Shown piece by piece: positions 9,108-16,973 of a DNA stretch of 50,748 nt. The position numbers were made by a program, and so were the translations under genes. Each line of letters opens with the position of its first letter. Within the stretch, counting starts at the first letter, position 1. This stretch comes from Gp7-AA10 sp035636095 (GTDB lineage Bacteria > Acidobacteriota > Thermoanaerobaculia > Gp7-AA8). Below the pieces are notes generated by a model. The model made no database searches and was not told the origin of the DNA. It saw only the letters and a list, made by a program, of their open reading frames with translations. The stretch spans positions 1-50,748 of the forward strand of contig DASPZU010000083.1 in assembly GCA_035636095.1 (NCBI GenBank). Reading direction: 5' to 3'.

Positions 9108-10106
9108 TCACGTTTGCTGAACGTGAGTCTCCTGCCTCAATTGCCGCCAATTCAGGCCTTCCCGCAGGAAGAGAATCAGACCGACAACCACCACCGGCAG
9201 CGTGCCGACGATGTGAAACAACACCGCCACCGCCACCGAAGAGTCGATGTCGAAGCCATAGAACGTCGTGAGAACGTATTGACACACTTTATGAAACCCG
9301 CCCACGCCGCCCGGCGTTGGAATCGCGACGCCGACCGTCGTCGCGGCGGTCAGAAAAAAGGACGAGTCGAATGGCAACGGCCGATGCGATGCGATCAATA
9401 CGAACCAAAACTGCGCGCTGAGGCAGAACCAGATGCAGACCGTTGTCGCGATCACGCCGAAGAAAGCCATCGGCCTGCCCGTGATTTCGAGCGTTCCCGC
9501 GAAAGCGTCGAAGAATCGCATCCACGGCTCGTGGAAGCGCTGGGGCAGAAATCGTCCGAGCCAGGTGTGCAAACGGCGGATGTGATCGCCGAAAAATCGA
9601 AACCCCAGGATCAGCAGTACCAGCGCGGCCAGCATCGCCCCGGCGATCACGGCGCCGCCGTGCACCACGCCGTTGGGGAAGTCGTACCAGCGATAGAGGC
9701 AGAAAAATTCGAAAAGCAGAAGAATGCTGAGGAGGTCGAGGACGCGCTCGGTCAGAACGGTGCCCAGGGCTTCCGAGAAGCGGACGGAGGTGCGGCGCGC
9801 GAGAAGCGCGGGGCGCGCCACGTCCCCGGCACGAATCGGAAGAATCGTCGAGAGCATGTAGCCCATGGTGTTCGCGAAAAACGTCGGATAAAACGGCGGC
9901 GCGCTGCCGGCGTGAAGAAGAATCCGCCAGCGGATCGTTCGAAAAAAAAGCGCCCAGCCGTTGATGATGAAGCCGATCGCAAACCAGAAGATGTTTGTGG
10001 TCAGCAGGATTCTCCAGACGTCGCGCAGATTGCTTTTCCACAGAAACAGCCCGATGAAAAAGATGGTCAGAAGCGTGATCAGCGTAATCTGGAGAATGCG
10101 CTTCAA
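9108..10106 (-). CDS. Lysylphosphatidylglycerol synthase-type flippase domain protein (UPF0104)
   Basis: Polytopic inner-membrane protein of 332 residues with about eight hydrophobic segments. It resembles the integral-membrane (flippase-like) domain of MprF and the UPF0104 family. Members move or modify lipids across the membrane, but the exact substrate of stand-alone copies is mostly unknown. The start appears to be TTG at 10106, since the reading frame becomes a clear membrane helix (RILQITLITLLTIFFIGLFLW) at once. The gene is divergent from the HDAC-family gene with only 27 bases between start codons, and is followed by lon on the same strand after 65 bases. Confidence 0.85.
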   Translation of the reverse strand: MKRILQITLITLLTIFFIGLFLWKSNLRDVWRILLTTNIFWFAIGFIINGWALFFRTIRWRILLHAGSAPPFYPTFFANTMGYMLSTILPIRAGDVARPALLARRTSVRFSEALGTVLTERVLDLLSILLLFEFFCLYRWYDFPNGVVHGGAVIAGAMLAALVLLILGFRFFGDHIRRLHTWLGRFLPQRFHEPWMRFFDAFAGTLEITGRPMAFFGVIATTVCIWFCLSAQFWFVLIASHRPLPFDSSFFLTAATTVGVAIPTPGGVGGFHKVCQYVLTTFYGFDIDSSVAVAVLFHIVGTLPVVVVGLILFLREGLNWRQLRQETHVQQT

Positions 10107-10133
10107 AGTCGAAGGGTTTTACCACAGCGACCG

Positions 10134-11066
10134 ATGTTGAACGTCTACACCCATCCGATCTTCTACAAGCACCACACCGGCGAGGGACATCCCGAGAATG
10201 CCGCCCGCATCGACGCCGCCATCGAAGGTGTGCGCCGCTCCGGGATGCGCGACGGCATGGTGGGCCAGCCGGAAGCGCATCCCGACACGCAGCGCATCAT
10301 CGCCAAGGTTCACTCCGCCGATTACGAGAAGGAGCTCGAGGACGCCTGCCGCGAAGGGTACAAATTGTTTCATTCGCTCGATAATCCGATTTCGTCGGAT
10401 ACATTCGCGGCTGCGCGTGCGGCGGTCTCGACGACGCTTCGCGCCGCCGACGACATGATGCGGAGCGGGCGACGCGCCTTCGTCATCGCGCGCCCGCCGG
10501 GCCATCACGCCGAACGTGTCGAAGCGATGGGCTTTTGTTTTTTCAACACCATCGCATGCGCGGCAGCCTGGCTTCGCGAGCAGAAATCCATCGAGCGCGT
10601 TTTCATCTTCGACTTCGACGTGCATCATGGCAACGGCACGCAACATCTCTTCGAAGAGCGCGATGACGTCTTCTACGCCTCCATGCATCGCTATCCGTTT
10701 TATCCGGGGACTGGCGCCGCCGGCGAGATCGGAGTCGGTGCCGGCCGGGGATTCACCAGAAACATCCCTTTCCCGGAGGGCACCGGCGATGCCCAATATC
10801 TTCGCGCGGTCGAGGACGACATCGTGCGCGTCATCGAGGACTATCGGCCTAACGCGATTCTCCTCTCCTCCGGCTTCGACGCCCACCGCCGCGATCCCCT
10901 CGGCGGCATGGCCGTCACCGAGCATGCCTACGGTGAGATCACCACACGGATCGTCGAAGCGGCCGAGCGCCACGCCGCCGGACGCGTGCTGTCGCTGTTG
11001 GAGGGCGGCTATGACATGGAAGGTCTCGCCGCCAGCGTCGACGAACACGTCCGAGCATTGGCGTAA
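10134..11066 (+). CDS. Histone deacetylase family protein (zinc-dependent amidohydrolase)
   Basis: Predicted cytoplasmic zinc amidohydrolase of 310 residues in the class II HDAC / acetylpolyamine amidohydrolase / AcuC group. It would remove acetyl groups from lysine or small amines; bacterial substrates vary. Visible active-site elements are RPPGHHA (His124, His125), DFDVHHGNG (zinc ligands Asp162 and His164), SSGFDAH (Asp249) and GGYD (Tyr293), so the catalytic set is complete. The ATG at 10134 is chosen because the conserved fold starts there (VYTHPIFYKHHTGEGHPE). The frame stays open a long way upstream, but that part is antisense to the flippase gene. Confidence 0.93.
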   Translation: MLNVYTHPIFYKHHTGEGHPENAARIDAAIEGVRRSGMRDGMVGQPEAHPDTQRIIAKVHSADYEKELEDACREGYKLFHSLDNPISSDTFAAARAAVSTTLRAADDMMRSGRRAFVIARPPGHHAERVEAMGFCFFNTIACAAAWLREQKSIERVFIFDFDVHHGNGTQHLFEERDDVFYASMHRYPFYPGTGAAGEIGVGAGRGFTRNIPFPEGTGDAQYLRAVEDDIVRVIEDYRPNAILLSSGFDAHRRDPLGGMAVTEHAYGEITTRIVEAAERHAAGRVLSLLEGGYDMEGLAASVDEHVRALA

Positions 11067-11075
11067 ACTGTTCGC

Positions 11076-11504
11076 GTGACGACCACACCGCCGCCCGTAC
11101 CGGCCGTTGTGCCTCCGCCGAAAAAGAGCGGCTGTTTGAAGTGGGCCCTCATCGGCTGTCTTGCCATCATCGGCCTCGGCGCCGTCGGATTCGCGGCGCT
11201 GGTGCTGATTGTGTTCGGCGCGATCAAGTCCACCGATGCCTATCGCGGCGCTCGAGCGACCGCCGAACGCGATCCGCGGGTCATGGCCGCGTTAGGCAGT
11301 CCGATCGAACCCGGTTGGTGGGTCAGCGGCAATGTCAACGTCGACGCCAACGGCGGAAACGCGGACTTCGTCTTTCCCATCAGCGGTCCAAAGGGCAAAG
11401 GTCGCGTGCATGCGATTGCGACTCGCGACACCAGCGGCTGGCATTATCGCGAGCTGGTGGTGACGCCGAAGACCGGCCCGCCCATCGATCTGTTAAAACC
11501 GTAA
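11076..11504 (+). CDS. Coa1/Tim21-like small membrane protein
   Basis: The 142-residue product has a Pro-rich N-terminus, one membrane segment (about residues 24-48) and a compact C-terminal domain. The pattern of alternating Asp-rich turn, GxPIEPGWWVSG and ISGPKGKG resembles the cytochrome c oxidase assembly factor 1 (Coa1) family, which also occurs as small bacterial proteins of unknown role. No oxidase gene is in the window to support an assembly role. Translation starts at GTG 11076. A TAAACT box (11064-11069) ends six bases before it, overlapping the stop of the HDAC gene, so the message may be leaderless. The 3' end overlaps the opposing glycosyltransferase by 12 bases. Confidence 0.7.
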   Translation: MTTTPPPVPAVVPPPKKSGCLKWALIGCLAIIGLGAVGFAALVLIVFGAIKSTDAYRGARATAERDPRVMAALGSPIEPGWWVSGNVNVDANGGNADFVFPISGPKGKGRVHAIATRDTSGWHYRELVVTPKTGPPIDLLKP

Positions 11505-12602
11505 GTCCAGAATCGACGAGTAGAGATTCTCCAGCCTCGAGATTCTCAGCTCCTTCGAAAATCCGCGTACGACGCGCCGTCGCGCGTTGCGGGCAACAGC
11601 TGCAGCGCGTTCGCGATGATCGATGACGTCGCGTATTGCCGCTGCCAGGGCCTTGACGCTGCGCGGGGGAACGAGCCAACCGACGTCCTGCGAAGACACT
11701 AACTCTCCGTTGCCGCCGCAATCCGTCGCGATCACCGGCTTCTGCATGGCCATGGCCTCGCGGATCGTTCCGGTGATCCCGGTCCCGGCCCACGAGGCAT
11801 CGACGACCAGATCGCAGGACGCGAAAACATTCGGCATGTCGGTGCGATATTCGACCGCCGTCACGCCATCGCGGATTCCGCACATATTTGCGTAATCATT
11901 AACAGCACTGATTTCTCCGGGGTCGCGACATCCGATGAGCGCCAGATGGGCGTCGGGATGTCCCCCAGCAACTTCGGCGGTGGCATCGATCAGTTCTTTC
12001 CAGCCTTTCCAGTCGCGGACCCCGACCTGCGCGATGAGGAATTTGTTGAAATCGATATTCTTCTCGGTACGAAACGCGCGGGCGTCCCATCGCTCCGGGT
12101 CGAAGAGGTCGATGTCCGTTCCGGCATAGATCACGACCACCCTTTCGGGCGGCAGCATTGCCGACCGGATCACGATTCTGCGGATCTGCTCGCACACCGT
12201 CACGACTCGATCCACGCGGCGCGTGCGAAACTTTCCGCGATTCCAGATATCGAGCGGAAAAGAGACGCCACGATTGACCACGAATGCCGGTCCGGGGCGT
12301 GACCACACCGCGGCCAGCGCGAGGGCGTGCGCCACCCCCTTGTGGACGTGGATGACGTGGGGATCGCGCTCGCGGATCAACCGGCGCAGCTTGCGGGCGC
12401 TGTTGAGGTCGAACTGATTTCGCATCGGCAGGCCCACGAACGCCACACGCGACTCCTGGCAGCGACGTTCCAGTGTGTCATCGGGCCGGCTGACGACGGT
12501 GACGTCGTGACCGCGCTCGCGCAGTCCGCTCGCGGCCTGGAACATCTGGTGCACCGAGCCGGTGTTGAATTGGTTGAACTCGAGAATGTGAAAGATGCGC
12601 AA
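11493..12602 (-). CDS. Glycosyltransferase family 4 (GT-B fold)
   Basis: Predicted cytoplasmic sugar transferase of 369 residues for a lipopolysaccharide, capsule or glycolipid. The N-terminal domain has the typical FNTGSVHQMFQAASGLRERGHDVTVV pattern in two stretches. The C-terminal domain carries the nucleotide-sugar binding pattern GTGITGTIREAMAMQKPVIAT. Start is TTG at 12602, giving RIFHILEFNQFNTGS immediately; no better start is seen. A heptamer repeat begins five bases upstream and continues into the divergent LCAT-like gene. The gene is alone on its strand, with no other glycan genes nearby, so the acceptor cannot be inferred. Confidence 0.88.
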   Translation of the reverse strand: MRIFHILEFNQFNTGSVHQMFQAASGLRERGHDVTVVSRPDDTLERRCQESRVAFVGLPMRNQFDLNSARKLRRLIRERDPHVIHVHKGVAHALALAAVWSRPGPAFVVNRGVSFPLDIWNRGKFRTRRVDRVVTVCEQIRRIVIRSAMLPPERVVVIYAGTDIDLFDPERWDARAFRTEKNIDFNKFLIAQVGVRDWKGWKELIDATAEVAGGHPDAHLALIGCRDPGEISAVNDYANMCGIRDGVTAVEYRTDMPNVFASCDLVVDASWAGTGITGTIREAMAMQKPVIATDCGGNGELVSSQDVGWLVPPRSVKALAAAIRDVIDHRERAAAVARNARRRVVRGFSKELRISRLENLYSSILDLRF

Positions 12603-12606
12603 GCGC

Positions 12607-12683
12607 GTTGTCGGTTTTCAGTTGTCGGTTGTCAGAGGTCGCGGATTCTAGCGAATGACAACCGATAACCGACAACTGATCAC
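12607..12683. repeat. Heptamer repeat array, two opposing blocks, between divergent genes
   Basis: Left block units: GTTGTCG (12607), GTTTTCA (12614), GTTGTCG (12621), GTTGTCA (12628), then decayed GAGGTCG. Right block is the reverse complement: TGACAAC (12656), CGATAAC (12663), CGACAAC (12670), then decayed TGATCAC. The 21-base middle equals three unit lengths, so a single 7-base register runs through 77 bases. The array fills the gap between the GT4 and LCAT-like start codons and encodes the first residues of the latter. Confidence 0.9.
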
Positions 12684-13794
12684 GCAGATCGTCGCGGCGC
12701 TTGCCACGATGATCTGTCTCGCGTGCACCACCGACGCCACGCGCCGCGGCTACCTCCGCACGATCGCCGCGACTTACGACGCGCCGCCGCGGCCTGCCAT
12801 CATCGTTCCCGGCTTCGGCGTCACGCGCCTCTTCGATCCGGTGACCCGTCGCTACGTTTGGGGAACGGGACGCGCGACCTTCCAAACCAGGTATGACGAC
12901 GACCTCGATCTCCCCATCGACGACGCCGGCAACGTCGGACACGATCGGCTGATCCCGCAGGGTTACGTCGGATCGCGCGGGCCGGTCAACATCGGATGGC
13001 AACTGATGGAAGGCCTCCGCAAGTTCGGCCGCTACACACCCGATCGCGACGTTTTTCCGTTCTACTACGACTGGCGGCTGAGCGCGCGCGAGAATGCGAA
13101 CAAACTCGATGCCCTCGTCGATCGCGTGCGCGGCACGGGCAAAGTCGACATCGTTGCCCATTCCGCAGGCGCGATCGTCGCGCTGACGTACCTGAAGTTA
13201 AGCGGAGGCGGCTCGAAGGTCGATCACCTGGTCATGATTGCGCCGACGCAGCGCGGCGTCGTCGACGCATTCCGCGTGGTCGTGCGGCCGGAGCGTTTCG
13301 TTCGCCGCGTTTTTACGACTGAGATGGTCGAAACCTGGCCATTCGTCGCGGAGTTGATGCCTGAGGACGGCCGATTCCTGGTTGACGAGAACGGACGCCC
13401 GATCGACCGCGATCTGTGGACGGCCGAAGGCTGGCAAGGAATTCGTGGCGTGCTTCCGCAGCAGCTCGTACGCGCGCGCATCTTGCGTCACGCGCTCCGT
13501 GACCATCCGATGCCGGTCGGTGTTCACGTCTCGGTCATCGCCGGCGATTGCGTCGCGACTGCACGACAGGTGTTGATGCGGCACGACCGAAGCTTCGCCT
13601 TTTATCCGGGCGAGCTGCTTCCTGATGAGAAAAAACTCGCGAGTCTGCTCTTCGACGCCGGCGATGGAACTGTGCCGATCAGCAGCGCAAACGTCGACGG
13701 CAACGCCATGATCGTCTGCGACGGACACCAGGGCATCGCCGCCGATCCGACCGTGCATCGCGCGATCATTCGCACGTTGCGCCAGTACCCGTAG
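12655..13794 (+). CDS. Lecithin:cholesterol acyltransferase-like alpha/beta hydrolase
   Basis: Predicted exported or membrane-anchored acyltransferase/lipase of 379 residues. N-terminal residues 8-25 form a hydrophobic segment ending in CTTD, which could be a signal peptide. The LCAT family pattern is visible: a VPGFGVTRL lid-side motif (about 45), the YDWRLSARENA helix after the first strand, and the nucleophile elbow VAHSAGA, where the usual first Gly is Ala. A late Asp-rich region (FDAGDGTVPISSA) should hold the acid, and DGHQGIA the His. The ATG at 12655 lies inside a heptamer repeat, so residues 1-9 are repeat-encoded. Substrate is unknown. Confidence 0.8.
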   Translation: MTTDNRQLITQIVAALATMICLACTTDATRRGYLRTIAATYDAPPRPAIIVPGFGVTRLFDPVTRRYVWGTGRATFQTRYDDDLDLPIDDAGNVGHDRLIPQGYVGSRGPVNIGWQLMEGLRKFGRYTPDRDVFPFYYDWRLSARENANKLDALVDRVRGTGKVDIVAHSAGAIVALTYLKLSGGGSKVDHLVMIAPTQRGVVDAFRVVVRPERFVRRVFTTEMVETWPFVAELMPEDGRFLVDENGRPIDRDLWTAEGWQGIRGVLPQQLVRARILRHALRDHPMPVGVHVSVIAGDCVATARQVLMRHDRSFAFYPGELLPDEKKLASLLFDAGDGTVPISSANVDGNAMIVCDGHQGIAADPTVHRAIIRTLRQYP

Positions 13795-13832
13795 CGCAGT
13801 ATCGTCTCCACCGGCCGAAAGGAGCTCCACGC

Positions 13833-14582
13833 ATGGCACGACGCGTGTCGTCGATCGCTTTCACGCTCTTCGCTCTTGTCGCTCTCAATGGTTTCGCACA
13901 CCGGACAGTCTCATTTCCGTCCATGGGCGGAAAGGCGTCCGGCTACCTCGCCGACCCGGAGGGGAAAGGCAAACATCCGGGGCTGATTGTCATTCAGGAA
14001 TGGTGGGGTTTGAACGATTGGATCCGCCAACAAGCGGATCGCTATGCCAAAGACGGATACGTCGCGCTGGCGCCCGATCTCTACCGCGGGAAAAGCACGT
14101 CCGACCCCAACGTGGCGCACGAGCTCATGCGCGGGATGCCACAAGATCGAGCGATGGCCGATCTGAAGGCTGCCTTCGACTATCTCGCGAAACGGAAAGA
14201 TGTCGATCCGAAACGCATTGGCGTGATCGGCTGGTGCATGGGTGGTGGTTACGCTCTCGATTTCACGCTGGCGGAGCCGCGGCTGGCTGCGACGGTCATC
14301 AACTACGGTCACCTGGTGGCCGATCCGGCGTCCATCGCCAAAATCCATTCGCCGCTCCTCGGCAATTTCGGCGCTGAGGACCACGGAATTCCGCCGGCGG
14401 ATGTGCGCGCGTTCGAGGCAGCACTCAAACAGAACGGGAAGTCGGGCGACATCAAGATCTACGACGGCGCGGGACACGCCTTCATGAATCCGAACAACAA
14501 AGGCGGCTATATCAAAGCGGCCGCGGACGACGCGCAGTCTAGAATCGACGCCTTCCTCAAGAAGACCCTGAAGCCGGCGTGA
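13833..14582 (+). CDS. Dienelactone hydrolase family protein, exported
   Basis: Alpha/beta hydrolase of 249 residues. A signal peptide (about 1-22) indicates export, unlike classical cytoplasmic carboxymethylenebutenolidase. The DLH triad is complete: Cys135 in GWCMGG, Asp183 in GAEDHGI and His215 in GAGHAFM; the Glu56 that primes the Cys is in QEWWG. AAAGGAG lies upstream of the ATG with good spacing. The gene follows the LCAT-like gene by 38 bases on the same strand. No aromatic catabolism genes are nearby, so the natural ester or lactone substrate is open. Confidence 0.9.
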   Translation: MARRVSSIAFTLFALVALNGFAHRTVSFPSMGGKASGYLADPEGKGKHPGLIVIQEWWGLNDWIRQQADRYAKDGYVALAPDLYRGKSTSDPNVAHELMRGMPQDRAMADLKAAFDYLAKRKDVDPKRIGVIGWCMGGGYALDFTLAEPRLAATVINYGHLVADPASIAKIHSPLLGNFGAEDHGIPPADVRAFEAALKQNGKSGDIKIYDGAGHAFMNPNNKGGYIKAAADDAQSRIDAFLKKTLKPA

Positions 14583-14606
14583 TAAGATTCCAAACCGTTG
14601 ATTCCA

Positions 14607-15122
14607 ATGGAGATCGAGTTGCCCAAGGAAAAGAGTCCACAAAAAGAACAAATCAAGGTCACCGACAAACGGATCTTCACGCCGGAGGGGGAGATCCGCG
14701 AGGAATTTCGCAAAGACATTCGGCCGGCCGACCCGTCGATGCGAAAGCCGGAGCCTCCGCCTCCGGCGCCGGAAAAACCCGCGCCGAAACAGGCGGAGGA
14801 GCGGCGAACTCGAGCCGAGGAACCGCCGCTCGGCGGCGACCGGCGAAGAACGCTTGCTGACAAGGCCCAGAATCCCGGAACGGCGTTCGCGAACTTCCTC
14901 GAGCCGCTGATCGCGCAAGCCTACATGTCGCTGGGCATGTTGCGGAATCCGTATCAACCGAAAGTGACGGTCGATGCCCCGGCGGCGCGGGAGATGATCG
15001 AAATCCTGACCATGCTCCAGGAAAAGACGGCCGGAAATCTAACGCCGGACGAAGAGGACTTTCTGACCACACATCTGGGAGAATTGAAGCTCGCATTCGT
15101 CCAACGCACGAAAAGCTTGTAG
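14607..15122 (+). CDS. DUF1844 domain protein
   Basis: The product is about 171 residues. The N-terminal half is charged and Pro/Glu-rich, probably disordered. The C-terminal part, with FLEPLIAQAYMSLG and then ARQMIDIL-like helix EMIEILTMLQEKTAGNLTPDE, is the DUF1844 fold, whose function is unknown. The ATG at 14607 is preceded in frame by TTG at 14598; neither has a clear ribosome-binding site. A TAAGAT box at 14583 overlaps the end of the previous gene. The stop codon directly abuts the ATG of the next gene, suggesting co-translation with the TPR/zinc-ribbon protein. Confidence 0.8.
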   Translation: MEIELPKEKSPQKEQIKVTDKRIFTPEGEIREEFRKDIRPADPSMRKPEPPPPAPEKPAPKQAEERRTRAEEPPLGGDRRRTLADKAQNPGTAFANFLEPLIAQAYMSLGMLRNPYQPKVTVDAPAAREMIEILTMLQEKTAGNLTPDEEDFLTTHLGELKLAFVQRTKSL

Positions 15123-16970
15123 ATGAGACGGCGGCTGGCGGTTTGGGTACTGGCATTGGTGTGCCTCGGCGGAATCAGGGCACACGCCGACCAACCTGCG
15201 CCGCGTGACATCTGGCCCCAGGCCACCGCCGCGATTGACGCCGGCGACGTCGATGCCGCCAAGAAAAAAACAACGGAGCTGACCGAAGTCGGAAAGTCGT
15301 ACGGGATCAAGGCCTATCCGTTGTACGCCGAATCGGCGGCCGCGCTGGCGCGACAGGCCAACAAGCGCGGCAACAAGGCAGTCGCCGATTGGGGAAATCA
15401 GACCGCCGATCAACTCGATCCGAATTCGGCGGCGGTTGCGTTCACCAAAGCAGAAGCGGCATCGGATCAGCAGAATTGGGCCAAGGCCATCCCAGCCGCT
15501 CTTCGCGGCTACGCCAGCATCTTCAAGGAATACCGCGCGCGAACGCTGAGCCGCTCCGACTCGCTGATCGTCATCCTGATGGCCCTCACGCTGACAGGAG
15601 TGATCTTCGCGCTGGTCCTATTCATCCGTTACGGGCGCGCAATGGCGCATGACTTCCGCGAAATGCTCAGCGCCCGGATGGGCGGGGGGACGGTGACCGT
15701 GCTGGCGGTTGCGCTGCTGTTCCTGCCGCTGTTCCTCTGGCTCGGTCCGATGTGGCTCCTGTTCTACTGGTTCATCATCTTTTTCAGCTACGCCGGAGCT
15801 GTGGAGCGCATTCTGATCCTCACCTTCGCGCTGATCATCGCGTCGGCGCCCGTCGTTCTCGATCTGACCGCACACTGGATCGCGGGCGTGGATGGACCGG
15901 TGGTGATGTCCGCGATCGCGAGTGAAGAGCAGAGCTATTACCCGGAAGCGCTGAAGCGTCTGCAGGAGCTCGCGACTCTTGTTCCTGACAGCGCAACGAT
16001 CCATCTGCTCCTGGGCAATCTGCAACAACAAGACGGAAACGAGCCGGACGCCGCCGCGCATTACCGGAAATCCATCGAGCTGCGCGACAACGCCGGCGCG
16101 CACGTCAACCTGGGCAATCTTCATTTTCTGGAGGGCGATCTGGCCGCGGCCATCAACGAGTATCAGCGCGCCGAGCAGCTCGATCCGCATCTGGCCATCG
16201 CGTTTTACAACCATTCCGTGGCCAGCGGATCGTTCAACAAGTTCGACGAGCAGGCCCAGAAACTCGATCAGGCCAAACGCATCGATCGGGCCGCCATCGA
16301 ACGCATCACCTCCAACCCCCCCACGCCCCCCGCCCCGATCGTGGTCATGTACCACCCGCCGATCTCGGAAGCATGGACGGTTTCATCGAGCATTGCGAAA
16401 CGCGGCGTGGCGCGGACGCAGTTCGGCAACTACTCCTTCTTCGACATTTTCACCAGCGCGCAGAATCCGATCACGCTGGGAGGCGTGATTGCAGCGGTCT
16501 TCGCGCCGGCCATTTTCCTCAAGCGACGACGCGCCGGATTGGCAGGCTCATGCATCAAGTGCGGACGGACTTTCTGCCACCGATGCAAATCGGGCCGCGA
16601 AAGTGCGACCTACTGCACGCAATGCATTCACATTTATCTCAAGCGCGATGGCGTTTCGGTCGCGACCAAACGGAGCAAGCTCGAGGAAGTTGGACAGCAT
16701 CAGACCGGCATGATGCGTCGGAACCGATTCTTCGCGACGCTGCTGCCGGGCTCGGCGCAACTTCTCGAGGGTCGGACCATCGCCGGCTTCATCGGTCTGT
16801 TCCTTTTTTTCCTGGCGGTCTGCCTGGCCATTCTGGTCGGGCATCTTGCGCCTGTACTCGCGCCGGGTGAATTGGCGAAAATGATCGTACGCGTCCTCGC
16901 GATTGCCACCGCGGTCGTAACATGGTTCCTGTTTACGGTCCCGATTTACCGCCGACGGGTGACAGCGTGA
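15123..16970 (+). CDS. TPR membrane protein with zinc-ribbon
   Basis: The 615-residue product has a signal peptide (1-22), an exported helical N-terminal region, a block of membrane helices (about 145-250), a TPR region (about 265-385), another membrane helix (about 440-460), then a CxxC/CxxC zinc-binding stretch (CIKCGRTFCHRC ... YCTQC, about 475-500) and two or three C-terminal helices. I do not know a named function for this arrangement. It could sense or assemble envelope components. It begins immediately after the DUF1844 stop and is followed three bases later by the DUF4388 gene, so the three genes look like an operon. Confidence 0.8.
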   Translation: MRRRLAVWVLALVCLGGIRAHADQPAPRDIWPQATAAIDAGDVDAAKKKTTELTEVGKSYGIKAYPLYAESAAALARQANKRGNKAVADWGNQTADQLDPNSAAVAFTKAEAASDQQNWAKAIPAALRGYASIFKEYRARTLSRSDSLIVILMALTLTGVIFALVLFIRYGRAMAHDFREMLSARMGGGTVTVLAVALLFLPLFLWLGPMWLLFYWFIIFFSYAGAVERILILTFALIIASAPVVLDLTAHWIAGVDGPVVMSAIASEEQSYYPEALKRLQELATLVPDSATIHLLLGNLQQQDGNEPDAAAHYRKSIELRDNAGAHVNLGNLHFLEGDLAAAINEYQRAEQLDPHLAIAFYNHSVASGSFNKFDEQAQKLDQAKRIDRAAIERITSNPPTPPAPIVVMYHPPISEAWTVSSSIAKRGVARTQFGNYSFFDIFTSAQNPITLGGVIAAVFAPAIFLKRRRAGLAGSCIKCGRTFCHRCKSGRESATYCTQCIHIYLKRDGVSVATKRSKLEEVGQHQTGMMRRNRFFATLLPGSAQLLEGRTIAGFIGLFLFFLAVCLAILVGHLAPVLAPGELAKMIVRVLAIATAVVTWFLFTVPIYRRRVTA

Positions 16971-16973
16971 TCT

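Noticed and set aside
9006..10133. Long open frame upstream of and in frame with the HDAC-family gene
   Set aside because: It is antisense to the flippase gene, rich in Arg/Glu/Gln with no family character; the HDAC fold begins at ATG 10134.
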